A stretch of DNA of 64,000 nt. Source: CAVWXT01 sp963759115. Its GTDB lineage: Bacteria > Planctomycetota > Planctomycetia > Pirellulales > Thermoguttaceae. Below, in pieces: positions 7,765 through 19,423 of this stretch. The position numbers and the translations under genes are program-made. Below the pieces are notes generated by a model. It ran no database searches. It saw only the letters and a list, made by a program, of their open reading frames with translations, and was not told the origin of the DNA. Numbering within the stretch: position 1 is the first letter of the stretch; each line of letters begins with the position of its first letter. Where the stretch lies: contig CAVWXT010000002.1 in the NCBI GenBank assembly GCA_963759115.1, positions 248,001 to 312,000 of the forward strand, in the 5' to 3' direction.

Positions 7765-10700
7765 ATGAGCAACACGATCAATAAACCTGTAAGCCCGGAA
7801 TTGGACGCTGGGGCAACGGCCGGCGGCAACGTGGGAAGGTTGTTCGGCGATCGCTATCTCGCAGTGCAGGTTCTCCACACCAGGCGGAGCGTCGAAACGC
7901 TGTTGGCGACCGATACCGCGAGCGACGAGCTGGTAGTCGTGACTGCGTTGCCCGTCCAATTTGCGCCCCCCAATGCGCAGTTGCGGTTGGAACGCGAGGC
8001 CGCGGTGCTGCGCGAGGCCGCGTGCCCCTTCTTGGCTCCCCCGCAAGTCGTCGGATGCGAGCAACAGCGTCTCTGTCTGGTTCGTCCGTTCGTTCCCGGC
8101 GTTGCGCTAGAAGACCTTTTGCGCCGCGGACCGCTGAACCTGGTCGATTTCCTCACGGTGGCCACCTGCCTGCTCTCCGCGTTGAAAGAGGCGCACAGCC
8201 GCCGAGTGCTCCACGGCGACATTCGCCCCGCCAACATCATTGTCGATCCGGACACGCCGTTGAGCAAGGCCGTTGCGGTGGACTTTGACTTGGCGCGAGC
8301 CCTTCCGCTGCCCGCGCCGAGCAACGAGGAATCCGCGGAAACAGCCCGGTACCAATCGCCGGAGCAGGCGGGCTCGCTCGATCATTACGTGGCCGAGCCT
8401 TCCGACCTGTATTCCGCGGGCGTGGTGTTGTTCGAGTGCCTGGCGGGGCGCGTCCCGTTCGACGGCGAGAGCGTCGGGGAGATCCTGTTCGCGCACATGA
8501 CGGCGCGGCCTCCCGAGTTGCGGAGCTTGGGTCTGGAAATTCCGCGGGCGTTGGATGAGCTCATCCAACGACTGTTGCGCAAGGCCCCCGGCGATCGCTA
8601 TCAATCGGCCGAGGCGGTGCTGGCGGACCTGGCGAATATCGCGGCCGCGCTGAGCGCGGGCGTGCACGAACCTTCCTGTGTGGTCGGTTCGCACGACCGT
8701 CGCCCCACGCTGACCGAGCCGGCTTTCGTGGGCCGCAGCCATGAGCTGCAGGAGTTGGACGAGCAAATCCTCCGGACTCAGGCGGGGTGCGGAACGCTGG
8801 TTGTCGTGGAAAGCGAATCGGGCGGCGGCAAGACCAGGTTGCTCACCGAACTGGCGTCGCGCGGCGCCCAGAAAGGCCTGTGGGTGCTTCGCGGCCAGGG
8901 GTGCGATCAGGTGGGCCAGCAGCCCTTTCAAGTCCTCGGCGGCGTCGTCGGCCAACTGGTCGAGGCCACGCGCTCGGACCCGGCGCTGGCCGATGCGGTC
9001 CGCAGCCGCCTCGGCGACCATTGTGATGCCGCCGTCGCCGCCGTCCCCGAACTGAAGGCCGCGCTCGGCCGGGAGACTTCGAGCCTGCTGGGGCCGGAGG
9101 CGTTCGCGGAGAACCGCAGCATCCAGGCGCTGGCCGGCCTCCTCGACGCACTCGGATCGAAGAACCGTCCGGCGATGATCATCTTGGACGACTGCCAATG
9201 GGCCGATGAGTTGACGGTCAAGCTCATCGTGCAATGGCTGGCGAACCGCAACAGCCCTTCGCGCAGCGGCGACCACGCGTTGTTGGTTGTCGCGTTCCGT
9301 TCGGAGGAGGTCCCGGCCGACCATCTGCTCCGCAAGATTGCCGCGACGTTGCACCTCCGCCTGGCCCGCTTTGAAGCGGACGACGTGCGGCGTTTGGCGG
9401 AGTCCATGGCCGGGCCGTTGCCCGCCGAGGCCGTCGACGTCGTTGTCGAACTCGCCGAGGGCTGCCCGTTCATGGCGTCCGCGATGCTCCGCGGGATGGT
9501 GGAATCGGGAGCCCTGGTCGCCGAGCCGCAGGGCTGGCACATCGAGCCCCTGGCCATGGCCGACCTCCATTCCTCCAATTGGGCCGCCGGGTTTCTCTCG
9601 CGCCGCATCGAGCTCCTGCCGCCGCCGACCATCGACCTGCTCGTGGTGGGGGCGGTGCTGGGCAAGGAGTTCGACTTGACGTTGGCCGCAGAAATCGTCG
9701 GGCAGTCGCTCCCGGAGGTCGTTCGCGTCTTGGACACGGCGCGAGAACGGCACTTCGTGTGGGTGCGGCCGGACGGCATCCACTGCGCCTTCGTACACGA
9801 TAAGATCCGTTCGGCGTTGCTGGCGCGCCTGTCGAGCATAACCCGCCGGAGGCTGCACGAGCAAGTGGCCGTTTCGCTGCAACGCAACGCTCCCGACCGC
9901 GTGTTCGACCTGGCCTATCACTTCGATGCCGCCGGCCAGAGCGAGCGTGCCCTGGTCTATGCGCTGATGGCGGCCCACCAGGCGCGATCCCAGCATTCTC
10001 TGGAAGTGGCCGAGCAGCAGTATCGCATTGCCGAGCGCGGCGCGCCGGTGGCCGATCGGGCCACGCAGTACGGAATTGCCCAAGGGTTGGGGGACGTGTT
10101 GATGCTGCGGGGGCGCTACGATGCGGCCGCCGCGCTGTTCGAAAAGGCCGCCCGGCTGGCGGAAGGCGAGTGTGCCCTGGCCCAGATCAAGGGCAAGCTC
10201 GGCGAACTGGCCTTCAAGCGCGGAGACATGGAACGCGCCACGCTGGCTTTCGAGGAGGCGCTCCGCCTGCTGGGAAGGACCGTGCCGCGACTGACCGTCC
10301 TGTTCGTCCTGATGCTGGTGTGGGAGGTGGCGATCCAGGTCCTCCACACGCTCCTTCCCGCCGTGTTTGTCGGCCGGAGAGAAGACCAGCCTTCCGAAGC
10401 CGAGTTGCTGGCGGTGCGGCTGTTCAGCCGGCTGGCCCACGGATGCTGGTACGTGCGTGGAAGACTACAGGCGCTGTGGGCCCACTTGCGCGGCCTGAAC
10501 CTGGTGGAGCGCTATCCGCCGACGCCAGAGCTGGCCCAGGCGTATTCCGAGCACTGCGCCGGGGATGAGCCTGATCGGCTACTACAGCCGCGGCATCGCC
10601 TACGCGGAGAAGTCGTTCGCCCTGCGGCGAGTCGTTTGGCGATTGGTGGGGGCAGGGACAATCGCGCAATTTCCACAGCATTCTGCTCTATGCGGCCTCG

Positions 10701-12116
10701 CGTTTTCCCGAGTGCGTGGAGAAGTCGCGCGAGGCGGTGCGGCTGCTGCAGCGCACCGGCGACTACTGGGAACTCAACATGGCCCGCTACCAAGGCGGCG
10801 CCGCCCTCTATCGCATGGGCGACCTCCGCGGCGCCCTGCCAAGCCGCGCAAGACATGCACCAGTCCGGCCTGGAACTGGGCGATGAACAGGCCTCCGGCA
10901 TCAGCCTCGACATCTGGGCCCTGGCCACCGGCGGCGGCGTGCCGGAGGAGTTCCTCAAGCAGGAATTGAAGCGGGTCCGGCACGACGCCCAAGGGACCGC
11001 CCAAGTCATGCTCGCCGACGGCCTGCGGCTGATGGCCCAATGGCAGTACGAGCAGGCGGCCTACCGTTTCGCCGATGCCCTAGCGGTCGCCAAGCGGGCG
11101 GGAATCGTCAACGCCTACGTCGCACCGAACCTGGCGTGGCTGGCCACCGCCCTGCGCTGTCGGGCCGAGAGGCAGTCGGGCTTTGCGCCGCAGAAACGGC
11201 GCGCCCTGTTGTACCGCGCCGAAACGGCGGCCCGCCGCGCGCTCCGCACGGCACGCTGGCTTCAGAACGACCTTCCCCACGCGCTGCGCGAATGCGCTCA
11301 CATTCTCGCGCTGCAAGGCAAGAGCCGGCGGGCCTGCCGCCTCTTCGAAAAGAGCATGGCGGTCGCCGCGCGGCAAGGCGCGGAATACGAGCATGCTCAG
11401 ACGCTGCTGAACTATGGCCAGTTGCGGCGGGAACTGGGGCATCCCGACGCGGACGAGCAGATCGCTGCCGCCGAAGCCGTGCTGCGGGAGATCGTCATTT
11501 CCGGCGACGACGCCGATGCGTACGGCCGCGCCGCGGCCGCGCCCGCCACGCTCTCGCTGGCCGACCGGTTCGACACGGTCTTGGAGGTCGGGCGCAAGAT
11601 CACGTCCGCCCTCTCTCCGGCGATGATCTTTGCCGAGGTCCGCGCGGCGGCCCTGCGGCTTCTCCGTGGCGAACATGGCCTGGTCCTGGAGGTGGTGCGG
11701 GAGAATGGGCAGGACCGATTCACGCCCGTCGCCGGGTGCGGCTGCGCTGGAGTTCGACAGCGCCTTGCTCCGCCGCTCGCTCCGGGCGGGCAGGGCGGTG
11801 GCCTTTGCCGAGAGACGCGGCCGACGACGTCCTGCCGAGGAGCGGTCGACGCTCTGCGCGCCCATTTTCGTGCGCGGCCGCACGGCCGCCTGCCTGTACG
11901 TGGCCCACCATCACGTGCAAGGCCTGTTCGGCCCCGACGAGGAGCGGCTGGCGGATTTCATCGCCACGATCGCCGGGGCCGCGCTGGAGAACGCCGAGGG
12001 CTTCCGGCAGTTGCAGCAACTCAACGAGACTCTGGAACTGAGGGTCGCCGAGCGAACGGCCGCCGCCGAGGCGCGGGCTCAGGAATTGGCCGCTCTCCAA
12101 CCGCGAACTGGAACGC

Positions 12117-12132
<16 letters not shown>
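7765..12132 (+). CDS. Trifunctional kinase-like/AAA-ATPase/sensor protein, N-terminal portion of a giant hybrid kinase (frameshifted)
   Basis: Starts at ATG 7765. Residues about 25-290 are a Ser/Thr-kinase fold: catalytic loop HGDIRPANI with Asp and Asn present, DFD in place of DFG, and the APE-region motif YQSPEQAGS. The usual VAIK lysine is not visible (VVVTALP), so activity is doubtful. From residue 321 an ATPase domain follows (FVGRSHELQEL; Walker A ESGGGKTRLL; Walker B MIILDDCQWAD), then a long helical TPR-like region. The layout is that of trifunctional kinase/ATP-binding/sensor histidine kinase proteins. The true reading switches frame near 10562, 10628 and 10838, restoring phase through what look like three single-base insertions. 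It then shifts near 11735, where a GAF domain continues (FVRGRTAACLYVAHHH), and again near 12095. The intact gene would run 7765-13740, about 1990 aa. Confidence 0.8.
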
Positions 12133-13070
<938 letters not shown>

Positions 13071-13792
13071 GCCCTTCCGCCTCGTGATCCTCGATGCCGT
13101 CATGCCGGAGTGGGACGGCTGGAAGTTCCTCGACCGAATCCACGAAGGCCGATCCTATCCCGAGTGCCCGGTGATCGTGCTGGTTCCGGCCAGCCAGGCA
13201 GGAGTTCCCGCCCACTATCGGCAGTTGCCCGACACGCAATTTCTCACCAAGCCGGCCAAGTATTCGGAACTGCTCGGCGCCATCGCATCGGCCCTTGACG
13301 CCGACGCTCCGCAACAACCCACGGAAGAAGCGGCCGTGGCGAATGTCCGCCCGCTTCATATCCTGCTGGCGGAAGATGGACTCGTGAATCAGGAAGTTGC
13401 GGTCGGACTGCTCGAAATGCGAGGGCACCACGTCGAGGTGGCCGGCAACGGCCGAGAAGCTCTCGCCGCGCTCGAACAGCAACCGTTCGACGTGGTGTTG
13501 ATGGACTTGGAGATGCCGGAGATGGACGGTCTCGAAGCGGCCGCGGCCATCAGGGCCAAGGAAGCAACGGCCGGCGGCCATATCCCCATCATCGCCATGA
13601 CAGCTCATGCCGTGAAGGGATTTCGCGATCGCTGCCTCGAAGCCGGCATGGACGACTATATCACCAAGCCGATCCAGCCTGAAGAATTGTTCCGAGCCGT
13701 GGAGGCTGCTGCGGCGGGACCCCCGCAGGTCAACGTTTAGCGAGCGGTCCTGCTCGCCGCGCCGTCCGGGCACGTGCCTTCACGTTTTTCAC

Positions 13793-15106
13793 CTATTCGG
13801 CCGCCAGGCTGGCGCAAACCAACTCGCGGTCGTTTCGGGCGAATACGTGCTTGTAGGCGAAGGCCGGGTGCGACCAGCAAACGCCGCCGCGCTGCCCCAA
13901 TTGTTGGGTCGTCGGCTCGATGAGTTTTGCCCGGCTGATCTCGTGAAAGCCCTGCGGCGAAAGCGTGCCGATGATCAACTCGCCCCGTTCGTTGAAGATC
14001 CAGGTTTGCCCGCCGTTGCGGACCATGTGAATCGTGCTCCAGCGATCTTTGGGCACGGCAGTCAGGTCCTCCCAAACGCGTTTGCCCGTGGCGGCCTCCA
14101 GGCACCGCAACTCTCCGTAGCTGTCGGCTCCGTAGACGTAATCGCCATCGAGGCAGGGCGTGGTGATCATAGCATGGAGCCCGTCGGTCTTGCGTTCGCT
14201 CGTGCCGCGGCGGCGCCACACCTCGTCCACTGCCAACTCGTCCTGACGGAGTTTCAACATCAGCGCACCGTCGTAGAAAGAGGAAACGAAGAGCCGGTCG
14301 CCCTGCACAACCGGCGTGGGGACATTGATCACCATCTTCTGCGGGAAGGGATGCTGCCAATAGACTTTGCCGGACGCCGGATCGAGACCCGCGATTTGCT
14401 GCGCCGTCCAGCAGATCAACACCCGCCGGCCGGCCTGCTCGATCATCACCGGCGCCGAATATCCCGCCCCGTCATTCAGGGCGTGCCATCGCTCTGCGCC
14501 GGTCTTCTTGTCGAACGCCATCAGGCACGCGCCATCGACGCCGCCCGTCTCGACGATCAGCAGGTCGCCATCGACCAACGGGGCCGCGGCGATTCCCCAG
14601 ACCGGCACGCGGATTTGATAGTCGGCGCCGGGCTGTTTCTGCCACAGCCGCTCTCCGCTGGCCGCGTCCAGGCAAACCAGGTGCCCCATGGTGCCTAGCG
14701 CGTAGGCTCGACGATCGTCGACGGTAACCGAGGCCCGCGGCCCGGCCGTGTATTGGATTTCCTTGTAGGCACAGTCGTACGAGTACGTCCACAGCGGCCG
14801 GCCGGTCTGCCAATCGAAGCAATGCACCCGCTCGACCTCCCGCGGCTCGGTCTCCCGATCGGTGACATAAACCCGCCCCTCGGCCACCGTCGGGCCGCAG
14901 TAACCGCTGCCGATCGGCACCTGCCAGCGGAGTGGAATCTTCGCGGCCGAGAAACTCTTGATGATCCCCGTCTCCTTCCAGACGCCGTCGTGCGCCGGGC
15001 CGCGCCACTGCGGCCAGTCGTCGGCGCACAGGGGCCGATCGCATACGGCCAGGAATGAAAGTAAGCCGAGGACGGATAGCAGTATCGAGTAGCTTCTTCT
15101 GTGCAT
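13793..15106 (-). CDS. Exported PQQ-binding-like beta-propeller protein
   Basis: About 437 aa. A signal peptide (RRSYSILLSVLGLLSFLAV) is followed directly by the DDWPQWRGPAHDGVWKETG opening typical of planctomycete propellers. Repeats with W-(Q/R)-X-P and G-X-L-X-C-L-D-A-A-(S/T)-G motifs follow (GHLVCLDAASGERLWQK, IAGLDPASGKVYWQHPF, LRCLEAATGKRVWEDL). The fold is a seven- or eight-bladed propeller related to outer membrane assembly lipoprotein YfgL and quinoprotein dehydrogenases. No PQQ-ligating residues could be assigned, so it is probably a periplasmic binding scaffold rather than an enzyme. Start chosen at the Met before the Arg-rich signal sequence; upstream Mets exist at 15115 and 15154. 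Confidence 0.85.
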   Translation of the reverse strand: MHRRSYSILLSVLGLLSFLAVCDRPLCADDWPQWRGPAHDGVWKETGIIKSFSAAKIPLRWQVPIGSGYCGPTVAEGRVYVTDRETEPREVERVHCFDWQTGRPLWTYSYDCAYKEIQYTAGPRASVTVDDRRAYALGTMGHLVCLDAASGERLWQKQPGADYQIRVPVWGIAAAPLVDGDLLIVETGGVDGACLMAFDKKTGAERWHALNDGAGYSAPVMIEQAGRRVLICWTAQQIAGLDPASGKVYWQHPFPQKMVINVPTPVVQGDRLFVSSFYDGALMLKLRQDELAVDEVWRRRGTSERKTDGLHAMITTPCLDGDYVYGADSYGELRCLEAATGKRVWEDLTAVPKDRWSTIHMVRNGGQTWIFNERGELIIGTLSPQGFHEISRAKLIEPTTQQLGQRGGVCWSHPAFAYKHVFARNDRELVCASLAAE

Positions 15107-15412
15107 TTGTGGCATGGCCTGTGCAGTAACCAATGACCGTCCGGAAATCACCAATCATTCTATCAGAGTGCCGTTTGTCGGGCTAACCGGCCAAGGTTCA
15201 GAGCGGTTCCGCCGTCTCGCGCCGTTTATTTGGCCGACTTCCCTGCCGCGTGGCATCTACCCCCGAAAGCGGCGGACAAGCCTGCCGGTTGAACGGTGAT
15301 ACGTTGCTCGCCACCAACGCCGCAAGAGACTTGCGGAGACGCCGTTCGGCCGTGATAATGAATCGTTCACGCCTTCAAGACCCACCGATCAAAGGACTAC
15401 AGGAGCCAAACG
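15107..15412. other. Divergent intergenic region
   Basis: About 300 bases between the propeller gene (minus) and the isomerase gene (plus). It should contain both promoters. Apart from a ribosome binding site ACAGGAG just before 15413, nothing specific was recognised. Confidence 0.4.
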
Positions 15413-16336
15413 ATGTTGTTCTCTCGAACGTCGCTCTCTCGCCGCGAGTTGCTGACCCGCGGCGCTCAAGCCGTGGCCGGTCTGGCGGCTGCTTCTGCCC
15501 TGAACGTACCCGCGCTGGCTGCCGGCGTGCCCGGCGCAAAGCCTGCCGCGAAGATGCGGTTTGGACTGACGGCCTACCAGTGGGGCGACCGCTGGGACCT
15601 TCCCACGATGATTGCCAATTGCACGAAGGCCGGGGCTTTGGGCGCGGAACTGCGCACCAGCGAAAACTACGTCCACGGCGTGGAACTGGAGATCGGCGCC
15701 GATCGCCGCCGCGAGGTCAAGAAGCTGTTCGCCGACAGTCCCGTCACCCTGGTGGGCCTGGCCACGAGCGAGAAGTTCGATTGGCCCGATCCCGAAAAGC
15801 TCAAGGCGGCCATCGAGAATACCAAGCTCTATCTTGACCTCAGCCGCGACATCGGGGGCTCGGGCGTGCGGGTGTTTGTCAACGACTTCCAGAAGAACAT
15901 CCCCCACGAGCAAACCCAGGCGCAGGCGGCTAAAGCGTTGAACGTGGTGGGCGCCTACGCGGCCGACTGCGGCCAGCAGGTGCGGCTGGAATGCCACGGC
16001 ACGGCCGGCGATCTGCCGAGCATCCGGGCGATCATGGACCAGGTGACGCAGCGCAGCGTCCGCGTCAAGCTCAACAGCGAACCGCGCAACACCCTGGGCC
16101 AAGGTTTCGAGCACAACTTCAATCTCGTCAAGGATTTCCTGGGCAATACGCTGCACGCCCACAATTTCAAGGACGACAAGTTCCCCAACCAACTGCAGAT
16201 CAACCTGCTGGCGAAGATGGGCTGGACCGGCTGGGTGCTGATGGAAGCGTCGATGAAAGTCCCGGATCGAGTCGCGGCACTCGCAGAACAACGGGAGCTT
16301 TTCGAGCAGATGCTGGCCAAGGCGACCGGACAATAA
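15413..16336 (+). CDS. Tat-exported sugar phosphate isomerase/epimerase-like TIM-barrel protein
   Basis: A 307-aa protein with a twin-arginine signal (SLSRRELLTRGAQAVAGLAA) and a xylose-isomerase-like TIM barrel. Visible barrel features are MRFGLTAYQWGDRWDLPTMI at strand 1, VRVFVNDFQKNIPHEQTQAQ, the acid/metal region RLECHGTAGDLPSI, VRVKLNSEP, and the late LHAHNFKDDKFPN with a conserved His pair. ACAGGAG lies 7 bases before the ATG. This superfamily is much expanded in planctomycetes, where it acts on sugars and inositols in the periplasm; the substrate cannot be told. It converges with the B12-radical SAM gene across a 122-bp palindrome. Confidence 0.85.
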   Translation: MLFSRTSLSRRELLTRGAQAVAGLAAASALNVPALAAGVPGAKPAAKMRFGLTAYQWGDRWDLPTMIANCTKAGALGAELRTSENYVHGVELEIGADRRREVKKLFADSPVTLVGLATSEKFDWPDPEKLKAAIENTKLYLDLSRDIGGSGVRVFVNDFQKNIPHEQTQAQAAKALNVVGAYAADCGQQVRLECHGTAGDLPSIRAIMDQVTQRSVRVKLNSEPRNTLGQGFEHNFNLVKDFLGNTLHAHNFKDDKFPNQLQINLLAKMGWTGWVLMEASMKVPDRVAALAEQRELFEQMLAKATGQ

Positions 16337-16384
16337 GGCCGGACGCGGCCGAAAAGACCGCGGCGCGCGAGGTACTGCTGTTCG

Positions 16385-16506
16385 TAGTAGTCTGACACAT
16401 CGAAATTGTTGGGTGCCACGGGCAGCTTGTCTGCCCGTGTCCCCTGCACGGGCAGACAAGCTGCCCGTGGCACCCAACCCGACATCTTATATGTGTCAGA
16501 CTACTA
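16385..16506. repeat. Palindromic miniature element flanked by TA, nested 31-bp inverted repeat
   Basis: The outer arms 16385-16400 and 16491-16506 are a perfect 16-bp inverted repeat (TAGTAGTCTGACACAT). Inside, 16409-16439 and 16447-16477 form a perfect 31-bp inverted repeat around a 7-nt loop. With TA taken as a duplicated target, the tips are GTAGTCTGACACAT. It lies between two converging genes and could act as a bidirectional terminator. The architecture is that of an IS630/Tc1-type miniature element; no transposase is present. Confidence 0.75.
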
Positions 16507-17967
16507 GGCCTGGCACATGCTCACCCAAGAGAATCTGTCGGGCCCTGCGCCGGAAGTCTGCGCTTCAGCAGGAAAGGAAGACTGCGGCAGAGCGACCAGA
16601 ACCGCCGCGGCCCGCTGGGCGAGAGGAAACTCAGCCCGTACCGCCAGAGAATCCGCGGCCGCAGGTAGAAGCGGCGATAGAACTCCTTGTGCTTCTCCAG
16701 CAGGAGTTCCCGGGTGAGCCCAAACGGAACGAAGACCGGACACCAGTAGTTGAACTTGCTCCAATCGGTTCTCGTCGAGAGTTCCATATTGCTGCACCTC
16801 GGCGTGCTGTTGCGAACCGGGGATTGGCGTGTTGATCGTCACCACCACGTCGTCCAGCGGCAGGTCGAGGCCGAACTGGATCGACTGTTCGATCGTCTCC
16901 GGCGTCTCTCCGGGATGGCCGATGATAAAAAACCCCTTGGTGCGAATGCCCAGCTCGCGGCACCAGGCCACGACCCGGCGAACCTGCTCCAGGGAGATGT
17001 GCTTCCTGATGCGGCGGAGGATTTCTTCGTTCCCCGATTCGATCCCAAAGGAAATGTGCCAGCAGCCGCGATCGCGCATGAACTGGAGCACGTCGCGGTC
17101 GACCGTGTTGATGCGGCTCATGCAGGTCCAGGGAAAGGAGAGCTTCTTCGCGTCGAGCAATTGGAATAGTTCGCGGATTCTCGCCGGCCGGATCGTGAAG
17201 GTGTCGTCGACGAAGGCAATCTCGCGGACGCCGTAGGTGCGGTGAAGGTCTTCGATTTCCGCCGCGATGTTGGCCGCGCTCCGCTGGCGCAGGCACTGCC
17301 CGAAGACCGAACGATCGCAGAACGTGCAGGCGTTGGGGCAACCGCGGCTGGTGATGACGTTGGCGACCGGCCGTTTCTTGTAGTTGCACGGCGGAGGCGC
17401 GTATACGGCGAGGTCGGGAATCAGGTCGTACGCCGGACAGGGCAGGCTGTCGAGATCCTGGAGCGGCGGCCGCGGCGGATTGACGATCAGCTCGCCTCCG
17501 CGCCGGAAGGCAAGCCCTTCGACGCGGGCCGGATCGCCTCCCGTTTCGATCGCGCAGGCCAATTCTTCCAGCGTCGCTTCGCCTTCGCCCAAGACGGCGA
17601 AATCGAACACGGGAAAGGACATGGCATGCCGCACGTTTGACGAGACGTGCGGGCCGCCCAACACGATCGGCAGATCAGGCCGATGCCGCCTGATTTCGGC
17701 GGCCACCTCCAGAGCGCGATGAAACGCCACGGTGGTGGAACTGATGCCGACCAGCCCGGGACGCAGCGATTCCGCCTGCGCGGCGATCTCCTCGGCGGTC
17801 GAGTTGCGGGCCTCGCCGTCGATCACGGACGCCTGGTGGCCATGCTCGCGGAGATAGCCCGCGAGGTAGTAGACGCCCAAAGGGACCTGATTGCCGCCGG
17901 CGCTGCCGATCGCCGAGGAGTAGCGTTCCCTCTTGGAGATGGGCGGATAGACCAATAGGACTCGCAT
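16504..17967 (-). CDS. B12-binding-domain radical SAM protein (frameshift near the C-terminus)
   Basis: Residues 1-130 are a cobalamin-binding Rossmann-like domain (MRVLLVYPPISKRERY; VVLGGPHVSSNV-like segment). Residues about 180-400 are a radical SAM barrel with the cluster motif CPNACTFCDRSVFG and IAFVDDTFTI, ISFGIESGNEEIL and KGFFIIGHPGETPETI. The class includes methyltransferases and ring-forming enzymes for lipids, cofactors and natural products; substrate unknown. Near 16755 the frame shifts: one C too many in AACCGATTGG. The correct tail (DWSKFNYWCPVFVPFGLT) continues in another frame to a stop at 16521. As read, the protein instead ends at 16504, its stop lying in the palindromic element. 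Lies 25 bases downstream of the GT2 gene, so probably one operon. Confidence 0.85.
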   Translation of the reverse strand: MRVLLVYPPISKRERYSSAIGSAGGNQVPLGVYYLAGYLREHGHQASVIDGEARNSTAEEIAAQAESLRPGLVGISSTTVAFHRALEVAAEIRRHRPDLPIVLGGPHVSSNVRHAMSFPVFDFAVLGEGEATLEELACAIETGGDPARVEGLAFRRGGELIVNPPRPPLQDLDSLPCPAYDLIPDLAVYAPPPCNYKKRPVANVITSRGCPNACTFCDRSVFGQCLRQRSAANIAAEIEDLHRTYGVREIAFVDDTFTIRPARIRELFQLLDAKKLSFPWTCMSRINTVDRDVLQFMRDRGCWHISFGIESGNEEILRRIRKHISLEQVRRVVAWCRELGIRTKGFFIIGHPGETPETIEQSIQFGLDLPLDDVVVTINTPIPGSQQHAEVQQYGTLDENRLEQVQLLVSGLRSVWAHPGTPAGEAQGVLSPLLPAAADSLAVRAEFPLAQRAAAVLVALPQSSFPAEAQTSGAGPDRFSWVSMCQA

Positions 17968-17992
17968 GCACGTTGTTCCGCTGCGGCAGTTC

Positions 17993-19042
17993 CTAGGGCT
18001 CGCGGCCCGGCACGCTCAGTACCGACTCCGCCAGGCTTTCCGGCCTTCGACCTCTACGCAATTGAAGTTGTCGATGGATGGGGTTGTGGGGGCCATTGGC
18101 CATGTCGAAAGCGACAAAGTTCAAGAGAAGCTGGCAACCGAGGATCACGGGCAAGCCGGCCAACATGACCGTGCCGGCGGATGCTACGACGCTGCTTTCC
18201 ACCCCTCCCACCCACTTGACCGCGCCAAAGAGCACGCCAAACAACAGCAACGCCAGGCCGGCGACAAGATTGACCGACGCGATGCTGAAGCCCCGCAGGA
18301 AATAGTTGTAGAGAATCCGCTTCCAGCAATTCCTCGCGTGGCAGAACGGAAACTCCAGCAGACTCTTCAGCACGCTCAGACTGCTCGCCTCTTCCGCATA
18401 GCGGGCGTCCATGGGCGCCTCCGTCACCACGGCACGCAGCGTATTCAAGCGGAAGAGGATGTCCGATTCAAAGAAATACCGCGGGCTCAACTTGTCCAAG
18501 GGGAGTTCCCGGGCGACCGCCGAGTGGATCGCCGTGTAGCCGTTCGTCGGGTCGAATAGCTCCCAGTAGCCCGTAGACATCTTCGCCAGGAACGAGAGCC
18601 CGGCATTGCCGATCAGCCGCAGCAGGGGCATCGACTTGAGACCGTCGAGGTGAAAGAACCGATTGCCTTTCACGTAGTCCGCCTGCCCGCGAAGGATCGG
18701 CTCCACGAGCGAGGCGATGGCGGCGGGATCCATTTGCCCGTCGCCATCCAGCTTGACGATCACGTCGGCCCCGTCCTGGATTGCCTGTTTGTAGCCGGTT
18801 ACGACGGCGGCGCCCACCCCCCGGTTTCGCTCATGGACCAGGCATCGAATTCGAGGATCTTCGACTGCCGCCCTTTCCACGACACGGCGGCTGTGGTCGG
18901 GGCAGCCGTCGTCGACACAATAGATTCGCCCCACTTCGGGCCCGATCGCCTGAAGCACACTGGCAACCTGCCCGCTGACCCGGTAGCATGGAATGACCAC
19001 CGCCACTAAGGGTTCAGCGGGTTTTGCGGGCTCATGATCCAT
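17993..19042 (-). CDS. Family 2 glycosyltransferase with two C-terminal membrane segments
   Basis: About 349 aa. GT-A fold: AVVIPCYRVSGQVASVL, the nucleotide-site YCVDDGCPDHSRRVV, NRGVGAAVVTGY and the metal-binding DGDG in VIVKLDGDGQMDP. Polyprenyl-phosphate glycosyltransferase-like features follow: GNRFF, and GYTAIHSAVARELPLDKLSP before two hydrophobic segments (SVNLVAGLALLLFGVLFGAV and AGTVMLAGLPVILGCQLLLN). Such enzymes transfer a sugar from a nucleotide donor to polyprenyl phosphate at the inner face of the membrane. The Met at 19042 was chosen because the domain starts 12 residues later; the frame stays open to 19135. First gene of a likely two-gene operon with the radical SAM protein. 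Confidence 0.88.
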   Translation of the reverse strand: MDHEPAKPAEPLVAVVIPCYRVSGQVASVLQAIGPEVGRIYCVDDGCPDHSRRVVERAAVEDPRIRCLVHERNRGVGAAVVTGYKQAIQDGADVIVKLDGDGQMDPAAIASLVEPILRGQADYVKGNRFFHLDGLKSMPLLRLIGNAGLSFLAKMSTGYWELFDPTNGYTAIHSAVARELPLDKLSPRYFFESDILFRLNTLRAVVTEAPMDARYAEEASSLSVLKSLLEFPFCHARNCWKRILYNYFLRGFSIASVNLVAGLALLLFGVLFGAVKWVGGVESSVVASAGTVMLAGLPVILGCQLLLNFVAFDMANGPHNPIHRQLQLRRGRRPESLAESVLSVPGREP

Positions 19043-19350
19043 GACGACAACCGAATGTCCGACGGCGGCAACCTCGGCGACGTGCCGGTACGCGGCTCCA
19101 ACAGGGCCACTACTACAGCGTAGCTCAAACCCCAAGAATCTACCAGCGGCTCGGCATGCCGCTCACTGGGGACTGGCCCCCTTGCGCGGGCGGATAGGAT
19201 GGATAGTACGGTTGTTCGACTCGGGCGGATGGCGGCCGGGCACTCCGCCACGATTCCCAAGGCGGGACAACACTTGGGGTGCGAAATTCCTGTTATGCTT
19301 GGGGAGTCGGCCCTGGGAAGTCTGAGGTTGTGAATCTTTCCAGAAACACC
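19043..19350. other. Intergenic region upstream of intron copy 1
   Basis: About 310 bases between the GT2 start and the palindromic hairpin carrying intron copy 1. No convincing gene. It may carry promoters for the GT2 gene (minus) and for the transcript that contains the intron and the TPR gene (plus). Confidence 0.4.
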
Positions 19351-19423
19351 ATTGTAGGAGGCGACTCCAGTCGCCGATTGTGCGGCGCAACACTGGAAAT
19401 TCGGCGACTGGAGTCGCCTCCTA
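19351..19423. repeat. Palindromic repeat (P1 core), insertion target of intron copy 1
   Basis: The arms 19355-19379 (starting TAGGAGGCGACTCC) and 19399-19423 (ending GGAGTCGCCTCCTA) form a 25-bp stem with one mismatch. The same core occurs at 22563-22633 and 37174-37240. The group II intron starts at the base following the right arm. The stem would extend further (ATTG at 19351, CAAT after the intron at 20210) if the intron were removed. Confidence 0.85.

Noticed and set aside
8107..10440. 777-codon minus-strand open frame
   Set aside because: Antisense shadow of the kinase/ATPase gene, with no recognisable motif.
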